This document shows, one piece after another, positions 17,995 through 27,936 of a stretch of DNA of 64,000 nucleotides. Below the pieces are notes generated by a model that ran no database searches, was not told the DNA's origin, and was given only the letters and a program-made list of their open reading frames with translations. Origin of the DNA: Bacteroidales bacterium (lineage in GTDB: Bacteria; Bacteroidota; Bacteroidia; Bacteroidales; VadinHA17). A program made the translations under genes and the position numbers. The stretch spans positions 169,375 through 233,374 of the forward strand of contig JADKBK010000009.1 of assembly GCA_016715075.1 (NCBI GenBank). Reading direction: 5' to 3'. Each line of letters starts with the position of its first letter. Position 1 is the stretch's first letter.

Positions 17995-19341
17995 TTAATG
18001 CTTCATAACTGTTTCACCAAACTTCTTTGTAATCTTTATTCCTGCTTTCTCCAGGAATTGAGTCGGCAGTTCACCTCCTGCAAAGATATAAACCAGATCA
18101 TTAGCAATCTGACGGATCTCACTTTCCTTTCCTACTGAGATTTTAACTGACCCGTCCTCAATGGAAAGAACATTTGAACTTAGAAGGACCTCAAGTTTTC
18201 CATCTGCAACTGCTTTATTCAGAGACATATTATTTAAGGGTTTAATCCTGTTAAACACCTCATTACGATAAGAAAGTGTAACATGGTTCTGGTCGGAAAG
18301 CAGCAGTGCTGATTCAACTGCTGAATCACCTCCGCCAACTACCAGGACATGTTTATGTGTTATCTCTTCAGGTTCAAGAAGCCTGTATGCAACCTTTTCA
18401 TTTATCTCTCCCGGAACGTTCAGTTTACGGGGGGATCCCCTCCTCCCAATGGCCAGTAATATGCGTGCACCAGTATAGTTATCACCTTTTAATGTTGTAA
18501 CTTTAAAGATGCCATCTTCAAAAGTGACAGATTCAACTTTGGAATTCTCATTTACCGAGATATTATTCCTGGTCATAACGGTATTCCATAACTCAAGCAG
18601 TTCGGCTTTGGATGTTTCAAAAAGTTTTACTTTTCCATAAAGAGGCAAATCCATCGGAGAGGTCATCACTATTTTTTTTCTTGGAAAAGTAAAGACAGTA
18701 CCTCCCAGCGAATCCTGTTCAAGCAGCAGAGCTTTCAGGCCATGTTTTTTAGCTGTAAGACAGCCTGAGATGCCTGCCGGCCCTGCTCCTATTATAATGA
18801 GATCATAATCCGCAGTATGATTTTTATTGTATCCTTTTACAATATTTTCAACAGCCTGTCTTCCCTGTTCCACCGCATTTTTTATCAGCCCCATTCCACC
18901 AAGTTCTCCAGCAATAAACATCCCGGGTACATTTGATTCGAAATTCTGGTTAACATGGGGTAATTCGACACCCCGTTTTTCTGTTCCGATTCTAAGACTT
19001 ATAGCTTCTGTGGGACATGCATGAAAACAGGCACCATGGCCAATGCATCTTGAAGCATTTATTATCGTCGCTTTGCCGTTAACTATTCCCAGTATATCAT
19101 GTTCCGGACAGGCTGTAACACAGGCTCCAGTCTGAATACATCTGTTTACATCAACAACAGGGTGAAGGGATATAGGCTCATGAAGTCCGTCCTCCTGTGC
19201 TCTTTTGATTTTTTCCTCAACAATTCTAGACTCTCTCCGCTTCTTCCTGAGATAAATAATCACCACAACAACGCAAAGCAGTGCAGCAAGGGAATAAATC
19301 AGAATACTTTCAATAACAGTTTCCATTATCAGAAAATCCAT
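17995..19341 (-). CDS. Membrane-anchored Fe-S/FAD pyridine nucleotide oxidoreductase with permuted domain order
   Basis: A 448-residue protein: one N-terminal transmembrane helix (ILIYSLAALLCVVVVIIYL), a ferredoxin domain with two motifs (RCIQTGACVTACP, RCIGHGACFHACP), then the segment NVPGMFIAGELGGMGLI, and only afterwards the FAD motif IIIGAGPAGISG (residues ~182-193) and the NAD(P) motif VLVVGGGDSAVES. In thioredoxin-reductase-like enzymes the PGxFxAGE/D segment lies at the C-terminus, so this order looks circularly permuted. Each ferredoxin motif lacks the usual second cysteine (Thr71 and His102 there instead). The gene overlaps the b-type membrane protein gene upstream. The start is at 19341, or at the internal ATG 19326, two bases after that stop. 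Likely role: NAD(P)H oxidation feeding the membrane protein. Confidence 0.78.
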   Translation of the reverse strand: MDFLIMETVIESILIYSLAALLCVVVVIIYLRKKRRESRIVEEKIKRAQEDGLHEPISLHPVVDVNRCIQTGACVTACPEHDILGIVNGKATIINASRCIGHGACFHACPTEAISLRIGTEKRGVELPHVNQNFESNVPGMFIAGELGGMGLIKNAVEQGRQAVENIVKGYNKNHTADYDLIIIGAGPAGISGCLTAKKHGLKALLLEQDSLGGTVFTFPRKKIVMTSPMDLPLYGKVKLFETSKAELLELWNTVMTRNNISVNENSKVESVTFEDGIFKVTTLKGDNYTGARILLAIGRRGSPRKLNVPGEINEKVAYRLLEPEEITHKHVLVVGGGDSAVESALLLSDQNHVTLSYRNEVFNRIKPLNNMSLNKAVADGKLEVLLSSNVLSIEDGSVKISVGKESEIRQIANDLVYIFAGGELPTQFLEKAGIKITKKFGETVMKH

Positions 19342-20198
19342 CTATATCCGAAAACTATCGTTACCGCAACATGTATAACCATTATAACCAGCATAATAAG
19401 TGCAAACGGAGAATGAACAACATGCCAGTATTTAAATAAATTCTGCATGTAATCCAGCCTTTCTATCTTCTGGTTTAATTTTATGTCATCCCTGATCAGA
19501 CCGAGTATCATCTTCTTATCAGTTTTAGGCATATTATTCCTTCTAAGCAGGCCTTTTATAGTCCGGATGGTCCTCTTATCCCTGAAATAATTGCTTATAT
19601 AACGCACAAGAGGGTTTTTATGGTATACGCCGACTTTCTTTTTAATGGAATCGACAAGAAGATTTTGTGTCACCCCGTCAAGCTGATATGAGTCTCTGAG
19701 GACAACCGCAACGTCAGTTTTCATATCTCTTATTTCACTCAGACTCAGTTCCCGGCCTTCAATTGTATGGGGTATCTGCAGATAAATAAACCGGCCAATT
19801 ATACCACTCAGGAATACAGCCACCATGCTCCAGAAACTTACTGCAACCAATCCTCCGAATTTATATGAGGTATGAAAAAGCACAAGTATGGGACCCAGAG
19901 TACACAGGAAAATATGAAATTCGAGCCAGTGCTTCAATACTCCTAGCCTGGAAAGAAACCGGTAACGTTTTCTGGCCATGTATGAACTTACACCAATTAT
20001 AATAAAGAGTGTACCCGCAATACCAAGACCATGGCCTACAATACCACTGGGCTTGAGCATTGAATGATCAGGATGATAAACCCGCTCTTCAATACCAAGA
20101 CTATAATATGATATTCCTTTGTAGATAAGTGTGATCAATGTTATGAACACAATAGCAACCAATATGGCAAGATATAATCTGTGGACAGCCTTTGTCAT
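19329..20198 (-). CDS. b-type cytochrome-like integral membrane protein
   Basis: A 289-residue protein with about five hydrophobic helices and a soluble loop in the middle (about residues 145-250). Histidines placed inside or at the ends of helices (His56 in GHGLGIAG, His90/His95 in KHWLEFHIFL, His109 in LVLFHTSYK, and three in the C-terminal YWHVVHSPF and MVIHVAV) resemble haem-b ligands of ferric-reductase or cytochrome-b561-like proteins. I do not recognise a named family with certainty. It is immediately upstream of, and overlaps, the Fe-S flavoprotein gene, and the multiheme cytochromes follow on the same strand. A likely job is passing electrons from the flavoprotein or quinol across the inner membrane to periplasmic cytochromes. 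Confidence 0.65.
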   Translation of the reverse strand: MTKAVHRLYLAILVAIVFITLITLIYKGISYYSLGIEERVYHPDHSMLKPSGIVGHGLGIAGTLFIIIGVSSYMARKRYRFLSRLGVLKHWLEFHIFLCTLGPILVLFHTSYKFGGLVAVSFWSMVAVFLSGIIGRFIYLQIPHTIEGRELSLSEIRDMKTDVAVVLRDSYQLDGVTQNLLVDSIKKKVGVYHKNPLVRYISNYFRDKRTIRTIKGLLRRNNMPKTDKKMILGLIRDDIKLNQKIERLDYMQNLFKYWHVVHSPFALIMLVIMVIHVAVTIVFGYRWIF

Positions 20199-20341
20199 TC
20201 TTTATTATTAATTTTACGATTCAGACATGACTTTATTACTTGAGCCGTAAAAATAGAAAAAAATAATAAGGATATACTACAAATATGATAATCAGCAATA
20301 TTCGCTTTCGGTATTCCTCCAAACATTAAGAGATCAACGAT

Positions 20342-21323
20342 ATGAAATACAGAAATTTCGGGAACACAGCTGAGAAACTGTCAGCAATAGGATTGGGATG
20401 TATGAGTATGAGTCATGCCTATACAGGCAGGGATGATAAAGAATCTGTCGCAACTTTAATCAAAGCAGTGGAATCGGGTATTAATTTCTGGGATACAGCC
20501 GACATATATGGAAACGGTGAAAATGAAAATCTTATCTCCAAAGTTCTGGCTCCTAACCGTTCCAGAATTTTCATAGCTACAAAATTTGGTTTCAGATTAA
20601 CACCCGAAGATCCGTTTCATCTCGATGCCTCACCCGCATATATGAAAACTGCAGTTGAAGCCAGTCTGCGCAGGTTGAAGATCGAAACAATCGATTTATA
20701 TTATGCGCACAGGATCGATCCCGGGATACCTGTGGAGGAAATGGTTGGAGCGATGAGCAATCTTGTAAAAGAGGGAAAAATCAGGTATATCGGATTATCT
20801 GAAGCTTCAGTCACGTCTATCAGGAAAGCGTATGCCGTGCACCCTGTGTCTGCACTTCAGAGTGAGTATTCCCTGCTTACCCGTGATGTTGAAAAAGAGA
20901 TCCTGCCGCTCTGCAGGGAATTGAAAATAACATTTGTCCCTTTCAGTCCGCTATCCAGGGGATTGATAACAAACACCCTTGATAAGGATAAGTTTGATGA
21001 TAATGATTTCAGGAGGCAGCTTCCGCGCTTTCAGGAGAATATTGGAATAATAACAAGGAGCTGGCAGGAGCATTTGCTGCTCTGGCTAACAATAAAAATG
21101 CACACCAGCACAATTGGCGCTTGCCTGGATATTGTCACAGGGAGAGAACATCATACCTATACCTGGAACCAGACACAGAAAGTATCTTGAAGACAATGCA
21201 GGTGCTGCTGATATCAGCCTTTCCTCAGACGATCTCAAAGAGATTGAACGATTGCTGACACTTTTTCCAAATATCGGATCGAGATACAGTGAGAATTTTG
21301 CAAAACAGGTGGATAAGAATTAG
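20342..21323 (+). CDS. Aldo/keto reductase, two frameshifts near the C-terminus
   Basis: A cytoplasmic NADPH-dependent aldo/keto reductase of the YghZ/Tas-like group. It starts MKYRNFGNTAEKLSAIGLG and shows tetrad residues in WDTADIYG (Asp, Tyr), ATKFGF (Lys) and YYAHRID (His), with a C-terminal coenzyme motif PIPGTRHRKYLEDN. The frame breaks twice: adding one A at 21046-21047 and one C at 21105-21106 restores NIGNNKELAGAFAALAN and NAHPAQLALAWILSQGENI, giving 327 residues, the family norm. Both shifts fall within 60 bases, so this gene could be a young pseudogene, but the pattern matches the other homopolymer deletions here. The stop TAG at 21321-21323 abuts a heptamer repeat array. Confidence 0.82.
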
Positions 21324-21429
21324 CGCAGGGCGCAGGGCGCAGGGCGAAGGGCGAAGGGCGCAGGGCTCAGGGCGGAGGGCAGGGCAGGGCGCAGGGCTCA
21401 GGGCGGAGGGCGGAGGGCGCGGGGCGCAG
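21324..21429. repeat. Heptanucleotide tandem array, consensus GCGCAGG
   Basis: About 15 units of a 7-base repeat (GCGCAGG with variants GCGAAGG, GCTCAGG, GCGGAGG; a few shortened to GCAGG) begin at the base after the aldo/keto reductase stop. The order GCGCAGG-GCTCAGG-GCGGAGG occurs twice, suggesting a higher-order duplication. Far more GC-rich than the surroundings. Confidence 0.9.
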
Positions 21430-21467
21430 TGTAGAAGAAAACAATCTGAAATAGAGTAAAAAAATAT

Positions 21468-23234
21468 TCAGAATTTCTTTTTGTACCAGAAGAAATAACC
21501 CTTTTGACGCTTTTTATCCTCACTGTTTCTGGCCACATATACTTTTTTACCGGAGTAGGGATCGAAACCGGTATAGTACATCAGTGTTGACAATGTCATC
21601 GGAGTAGGGGTAAAATCCTGTACCTGTTCCGGTTTAATACCCAGACTTTTTACTTCAGCAGCCAGTGCTTTCATCTCCTGATCGGAGCAACCCGGATGGG
21701 ATGAGATGAAATATGGAATTATCTCATATTTAAGGTCATATTTTTTCATGATATTGTCAAACCGGCTCTTAAGCTTTCTGAAAAGCTCAAACGGAGCTTT
21801 TCTCATCAGTGCCAGAACACCTGGTGAAGTATGTTCCGGAGCAACCTTCAACCGGCCGGAAACATGATTCCTGACCAGTTCTTCAAGATACTCAGCCTCA
21901 TCCCTGCCGGCTGCTTTATTCCATTCCGGAAACAACAGATCATACCTGACACCGCTGCCGATGAATGATTTTTTTATCCCCCCGATACCGTCAACCTTCC
22001 TGTACAGATCAGTCAGAGGCTTATGGGTTGTATTAAGATTTATACATACTGCAGGCCAGATGCAGGATGGTCTTGAACAGACCTTGCACAGATCCTGATT
22101 CTTCCCTTTCATCCTGTACATGTTGGCAGATGGCCCTCCGATATCTGAGATATATCCTTTAAAATCACTCAATTGTGAGATCTTGGTAACCTCTTTCAGA
22201 ATTGACTTCTCCGATCTGCTTACAATCTGCTTACCCTGATGCGCGGCAATTGCACAAAAGCTGCAGCCGCCAAAACATCCCCGGTGAATATTTACGGAAA
22301 ATTTAATCATCTCCCAGGCTGGAATATCGCCTTTCTTATTGTACCTGGGGTGAGGCATATACATATATGGAAGATCATAGGAACGATCGGCCTCCTCCTC
22401 TTCCATAGGCAAATAGGGAGGATTTATCACTATTTTCCTGCTGCCTGAGGGCTCACTAAGCCTTGCAGAAACCATTTTATTCGACTCTTTCTCAAACCTC
22501 ATGAAATTCTCTGCAAAGAGCTTTTTATCTGCCACACATTTTTCAAAGGGATGAAGAGGCAAATCCTTCCACATTTTTTGCACCGGAAGAGATTCATCCT
22601 CACTCAATATAAAAGCAGTCTGTGGTACAGTTTTGAGAGAAGAAAAAGGAACGCCTTTCAGCAGCAATCTCACAACCTCCCGCAATGGTTGCTCCCCCAT
22701 ACCATAGATCAACAAGTCCGCAGTGCTGCTCACAAGTATTGAGGGTTCAAGCCGGTCCTTCCAATAGTCGTAATGAGACAGCCTGCGCATGGAGGCCTCT
22801 ATACCACCAATAACGACGGGTACTTCAGGATAGATCTCCTTGAGTATCTTAGAATATATTATTGTCGGATAATCGGGTCGAAAGCCGGATTTGCCCCCGG
22901 GTGTATAAGCGTCATCGGACCTCAGACGGCGCGCTGCGGTATAATGATTGACCATGGAATCCATATTTCCTGCAGTGACTCCGAAAAAATACCTTGGTCT
23001 GCCCAGCTTCCTGAAATCCCTGAGGTCATCCTGCCAGTTGGGCTGTGGAACAATCGCAACCTTTAATCCCTCCGCTTCAAGCACACGTCCAACTACAGCT
23101 GGACCGAAAGAGGGATGGTCAACATATGCATCCCCACTGAAAAGAATAACATCCAACTCATCCCAGCCAAGAAATTCCAACTCTTTTTTTGTTGTTGGCA
23201 GCCATTTATTATTGAAAACAGGTTGATGCTTCAC
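21468..23234 (-). CDS. YgiQ family radical SAM protein
   Basis: A 588-residue member of the YgiQ family, UPF0313 radical SAM proteins of unknown substrate. The N-terminal domain (FLGWDELDVILFSGDAYVDH) is family-typical, the radical SAM cluster motif is CFGGCSFC after NIHRG, and a C-terminal DUF3362-type region contains YYTGFDPYSGKKVYVARN. Full length for the family. It is transcribed alone, convergent with the aldo/keto reductase gene across the heptamer array and divergent from the patatin gene. The substrate and product are not known for any member that I can name with confidence. Confidence 0.92.
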   Translation of the reverse strand: MKHQPVFNNKWLPTTKKELEFLGWDELDVILFSGDAYVDHPSFGPAVVGRVLEAEGLKVAIVPQPNWQDDLRDFRKLGRPRYFFGVTAGNMDSMVNHYTAARRLRSDDAYTPGGKSGFRPDYPTIIYSKILKEIYPEVPVVIGGIEASMRRLSHYDYWKDRLEPSILVSSTADLLIYGMGEQPLREVVRLLLKGVPFSSLKTVPQTAFILSEDESLPVQKMWKDLPLHPFEKCVADKKLFAENFMRFEKESNKMVSARLSEPSGSRKIVINPPYLPMEEEEADRSYDLPYMYMPHPRYNKKGDIPAWEMIKFSVNIHRGCFGGCSFCAIAAHQGKQIVSRSEKSILKEVTKISQLSDFKGYISDIGGPSANMYRMKGKNQDLCKVCSRPSCIWPAVCINLNTTHKPLTDLYRKVDGIGGIKKSFIGSGVRYDLLFPEWNKAAGRDEAEYLEELVRNHVSGRLKVAPEHTSPGVLALMRKAPFELFRKLKSRFDNIMKKYDLKYEIIPYFISSHPGCSDQEMKALAAEVKSLGIKPEQVQDFTPTPMTLSTLMYYTGFDPYSGKKVYVARNSEDKKRQKGYFFWYKKKF

Positions 23235-23299
23235 GATGCAAATTTACGTAAATTTGCTATCTTGCTATAAGATGTGCTATTAATCACCGGCATTTAATT

Positions 23300-25600
23300 A
23301 TGCTACTAATGAGAATGAATAACTTGTCACCGGCACACCCACTCTGGAAAAGAATCCTGAACTATACTTTCATAGCACTATTGATTTTCTCGTTTCCTTT
23401 CATTGCCTCCTCCCAGGAAAACAACAAAAGACCCGCTGTTGGTCTTGTACTAAGCGGAGGTGGAGCGCATGGCATAGCTCATCTGGGGGTCCTGAAGGTG
23501 ATGGAAGAAGCCGGCTTAAGGCCGGATTATATTACAGGTGTCAGCATGGGCAGCATCATCGGAGGTATGTATGCACTTGGGTATTCAGCTGACAGCCTGT
23601 ATAATATACTGAAAAAAATAAACTGGGAATTTCTCCTTTCAAATAAAATCCTTGAAACCAAAGTAATCTTTCTTGAAAAAAATAATTTCTATAACAGTAT
23701 TGTTTCCCTTCCAACATCGTCAGCCAAAGTAACCCTTCTATCAGTTCTTATCAACGGGCAGCTTATTGAGAATTTGTTAAGCTATTACTTATGGCCTGCA
23801 GCTGATATTTCAGATTTTTCCAAACTTCCTGTTCCTTTCATGTGTGTTGGTTCAGATATCATAACTTACAGTAAGATTGATTTAAAAACAGGATATCTTC
23901 CTGATGCAATAAGAGCAAGCTCTGCAGTTCCTTCAATATTTACACCGGTAAAAATAGATTCACTCCTTCTGGTAGATGGAGGCCTGATCAGGAACTTTGC
24001 TGCTTCTGAGGCAAAAGAGATGGGAGCTGATATACTGATCGGATCATATGCCGGATTCCTGGCATACGGGGAGGAAGATCTTCAGACTGTTGCAGGCATT
24101 ATAAAACAGATCGCCTTTTACAGGAGCCTTGAAGATTTCAATGAGCAGAAAAAACTTGTAGATATACTTATAACTCACAAACTGAGAAAGCTTCCAAAAA
24201 CCAGATTTGAAGATGTTGACTCCCTTGTGAAAAGAGGATACGAAGCAGCGCTTCCCTTTAAAGAATATTTCATCAAACTGGCTGATTCACTGAACCTGAT
24301 TGAGAAACAAAAACCATTGGTGAATATCCTGAACAAACAGTCTTACAAATTTGACAGGATTGAAATCAAGGGAAACAATATCTATTCCGATTACCAGATT
24401 AGAGGTGTTATGGATATTGAAGCCGGGGAAGAAGTTAATAAGGCGGTACTAAGCGAAAAGATTGAACTCCTGTACGGCAAGGCCTGGTTTGAAAAGGTAA
24501 AATACCGTATCGTTCCGAGGAACGATTCACTGATACTGGTAATTGATTGTGAGGAGCGGCCGAAAGGAATGATATACGGATCTGTTCATTATGACAATTC
24601 GCTGGGGGCAGGCCTTTTAATGGGAATGTCAGTAAAAAATCTTTTAAGCCAAAGGTCTGTAATCAATCTTAACTCATATATCTCAAAATATTTCAGATTT
24701 GATCTGAACAGCATCCAGTTTATAGACAAGAATCAGAAATTTGGTTTTGCGGTAAATTTCAATGCCGACAATACACTTATCCCGATGATGAGCATTTATG
24801 GTGAAAAAGGTGATGTAATTAGCAGGAATTATGTCCTGGGAGTATCCATCATCAGGCCAATCGGGCTTAACCAGCTGATGGGATTATCTTTAAAATATGA
24901 AAACATGAATCTTGTGCCCAGGTACTCCTCCGACCTCCGGATCAAAAATATGGCATTCAATTACCTGACATACTCGTATGATTATCATGTTAATTCTCTT
25001 GATACCAAACACTTTCCGAACAGGGGAGTGCTGCTTAATATCTCTGCCGGTTCTTCAAAACTCCTTTCTCAGGTTATTAAAAACGATAATTCCAAAACCG
25101 TAACAAGGGTAAAGAATGGCAAAGATTATTCATCAGAAAGATTTTACAATTTAAATGGTCATCTAAAATACTATTTCAGCACCTCAAAGAAAGTTACTTT
25201 TTCAATCGGGGGAGATGTTCTTTTCATTACCGGAACGGATAGCCTCTCCTCCATGAATAATTTTCTTCTGCTGGGAGGTGTTGAATCAGTGAACAAAAGG
25301 TCAATACCGTTTATCGGTTATCATTCAAACGAAATTTCAATAACAAGGATGGCCGGACTGAGCACAGGCATTGACATTGAGCTGTTAAAGGATTTTCACA
25401 TTGAGCTTATGGCAAATGCCGCAGCTTTAAAAAAAGCTGAAGGCACCCAGAGTATGTCATTTCAGGCAGGATATGGAATGGGTTTAGGATATATGTCAAT
25501 AATAGGTCCTGTTACAATTGGCATTATGCACGGAAACAGCAGTGCAGATGAATACTTCAATAAAATCAAAGGGTATATAAATATTGGATTCAAATTCTGA
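23300..25600 (+). CDS. Patatin-like phospholipase fused to POTRA and outer-membrane barrel
   Basis: A 766-residue exported protein. After a signal segment (FIALLIFSFPFIASSQ), residues ~45-330 form a patatin domain with the oxyanion loop SGGGAHGIAHLG, nucleophile GVSMGS and Asp dyad VDGGLIRN. A POTRA-like domain follows (FDRIEIKGNNIYSDYQI), then a 16-strand-like surface-antigen barrel ending INIGFKF, with terminal Phe. This is the PlpD/type Vd-like layout of a phospholipase carried by its own BamA-family barrel, well known in Bacteroidota, where the enzyme probably stays at the outer membrane. Two internal ATGs (23309, 23315) are alternative starts. Conserved catalytic residues suggest an active lipid acyl hydrolase. 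Confidence 0.88.
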   Translation: MLLMRMNNLSPAHPLWKRILNYTFIALLIFSFPFIASSQENNKRPAVGLVLSGGGAHGIAHLGVLKVMEEAGLRPDYITGVSMGSIIGGMYALGYSADSLYNILKKINWEFLLSNKILETKVIFLEKNNFYNSIVSLPTSSAKVTLLSVLINGQLIENLLSYYLWPAADISDFSKLPVPFMCVGSDIITYSKIDLKTGYLPDAIRASSAVPSIFTPVKIDSLLLVDGGLIRNFAASEAKEMGADILIGSYAGFLAYGEEDLQTVAGIIKQIAFYRSLEDFNEQKKLVDILITHKLRKLPKTRFEDVDSLVKRGYEAALPFKEYFIKLADSLNLIEKQKPLVNILNKQSYKFDRIEIKGNNIYSDYQIRGVMDIEAGEEVNKAVLSEKIELLYGKAWFEKVKYRIVPRNDSLILVIDCEERPKGMIYGSVHYDNSLGAGLLMGMSVKNLLSQRSVINLNSYISKYFRFDLNSIQFIDKNQKFGFAVNFNADNTLIPMMSIYGEKGDVISRNYVLGVSIIRPIGLNQLMGLSLKYENMNLVPRYSSDLRIKNMAFNYLTYSYDYHVNSLDTKHFPNRGVLLNISAGSSKLLSQVIKNDNSKTVTRVKNGKDYSSERFYNLNGHLKYYFSTSKKVTFSIGGDVLFITGTDSLSSMNNFLLLGGVESVNKRSIPFIGYHSNEISITRMAGLSTGIDIELLKDFHIELMANAAALKKAEGTQSMSFQAGYGMGLGYMSIIGPVTIGIMHGNSSADEYFNKIKGYINIGFKF

Positions 25601-25704
25601 ATCAGCTTTCAGGATTAAATAGTTAATTGGTCTGATTGTTGCAGTTAGTTTTCCCTGACATGAAATGATTTTTTGTCATTGCTTATGCAGAAAGGACGAT
25701 TTAA

Positions 25705-27936
25705 ATGGAAGTAGTTAAAGTGATTCAGCAGCACAAGAGACTATGTGCTTTTGTTTCCGAAAGGAGAATCAAGCAAAGCCTTGACCTGCTTATAGATATG
25801 ATTTCCCTCTCATCATCGGGAGACCTTCGTGATGAGTATGAAGACATTGTTATGACCTATAGAAATATGGTTACTTACACAATTGAAGGAGTTGAGGATC
25901 CTGAACGCAATAAGATATATCTGAAACTCATTCAGTCAATTCTCAGACTTGCAGACAGGGTGCGACAAGACATATTGTCACATAATTCCGGATGGCACAC
26001 TTACTGGGTTAAGCAACAGGCTGAGAAGGAGATGAAGCTCAGCGGGAAAACAATAGTTGAAACAGTTGATGACCTTCTCTTCAAATCGGAGCTTGATGAA
26101 TGGTTAAAACTGACAAATGAGATAAATCCTGATCCTGAATCAGAGATCTCAAGGAGACATCAGCAGCTGATCAAAAATATCTTCAATCATCTCTGGCTGA
26201 CAGATTTTTATGGCGAAGCTGAAAACAGTCTGATAGAGATTATAATGAATTCCGGCAAATTCAGGTGGCATGAGTCCTCCGTATTTACAACTGCCATTAC
26301 ACTAAGTTCTCTCAGGACCTGGCAGTCTGAAAAGCTGTTTCACCTGATAAGTATATATGACAAGGGCGAAGAACAGGTCATGGAAAGAGCACTATCTGGC
26401 CTGATACTGAATCTGCATTATTATAATGTAAGGCTTCTCCTTTACCCTGATTTAACTGACAGAATAACAGAGTTAAGCAAGAATAAAAGATTCAGGGAAC
26501 ATTGCAGAATTATTGTACTGCAGACTATAAGATCCAGGGAAACCGAGCAGCTCAGCAGGAAGCTCCAGGATGAAATTCTGCCTCAGGTAGCAAAGCTTAA
26601 ACCGAGAATAGAGGAGAAACTTGATCTTGACAACATCCTTCCGAAGGAAAAAAATGAAGAGAAAAACCCTGACTGGTCAGAGGTGTTCAGTGACTCGGAG
26701 GAGATCTTTAAGACTATGGAGGAGCTTACAAAACTCCAGATGGAGGGAGCCGATGTTTATATGTCTGCATTCGCCAACATGAAACAATTTGACTTCTTCA
26801 AGGATCTTCAGAACTGGTTCATGCCATTCTACCCCGATCATGATACAGTAAATGAGATTTACAGGGATGAAATACTTGGGCCGGGCACAAACGACCTTGC
26901 TGAAGCGCTTTATAAAACACCTTTCATCTGCAATTCGGACAAATATTCGCTGCTGCTGAATTTAAAATACCTGCCGGCTGCCCAGAAAACGATGATGCTC
27001 AAAGTCTTCAGGATGGAGCTTGAAGGGCTGCAGCAACTTAATGATGATGAATCAGCAGCTGATCCATACCGAAGCTTCAGGATAAATGTAACCCAATATC
27101 TTCAGGATATTTACAGATTTTACAAACTCTCTCCATATAAGAAAGAATTTGAGGACCTTTTCATAGGCAGGATGGATATTTACAATTCTGAGTTTTTCAG
27201 AATGACTTGTAATGCCAATGAGGTTGAAGCCGGGCTTGCCGATTATTTCTTCAGCAAGAATTTTTACGAGGATGCTGTTGAGCTCTTTCTCAAACAGGCA
27301 AAGGAAAAGCCATCAGAAGTCCATCTTTATGAAAAGGCAGGGTATTGTTATCAGGAGGGGGGAAATTATGAGGAGGCACTCAGATACTACAGGATGGCAG
27401 AACTTATTGAGAAAAAGGCATGGACATTAAAAAAAATCGGACTATGCCTGAGAAGACTTGGAGAGTATGAAGAGGCCCTTGAGTATTACCTTCAGGCCTG
27501 TGAAGCTGAACCTGAAAATATCCATACCATAATCATGACAGCCCACTGCTATCTTGATCTTAAAAATTATTAGATGGCCCTCAAATACTATTTCAGGATT
27601 GAGTATAATGATCCTGGCAATCTTAAGATTCTGAGACCTATTGCGTTTTGCTATTTTGCACTTGGAAGGTTTGACGATTCGGATAAGTACTATGACAGGT
27701 TATCGGCCGGGAAGCTGAATGCTCATGATCATATCAATATGGGGCACCTTGCACTGTGCAAGGGGAATAAGAGAGAAGCTATTACATTCTACAGGCTAAG
27801 TCTCCAGATGGGCGAGCTGTCCAAAGATCAGTTCATGTCATTGTTCTCAGAGGACAAGTCCCTTCTTGTTTCCCTTGGAGTAAATCCTGATGATCTGCCT
27901 ATACTGATGGATTACCTGCTATTTATAATTGACTGA
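25705..27936 (+). CDS. Large TPR-repeat protein with in-frame TAG
   Basis: A 743-codon frame. The first ~480 residues are helical and match no domain I can name; the last ~240 contain TPR repeats (EDAVELFLKQAKEKP, EEALRYYRMAELI, EEALEYYLQACEAEP, RFDDSDKYYDRL). Codon 623 (27571-27573) is TAG and the same frame continues directly as MALKYYFRIEYNDPG, clearly the next TPR helix, so the gene is one unit interrupted by a stop. The residue expected there is probably Gln, Glu or Lys. No signal peptide is seen, so a cytoplasmic scaffold is likely. It overlaps the end of the convergent CpxP-like gene by 25 bases. Confidence 0.7.
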
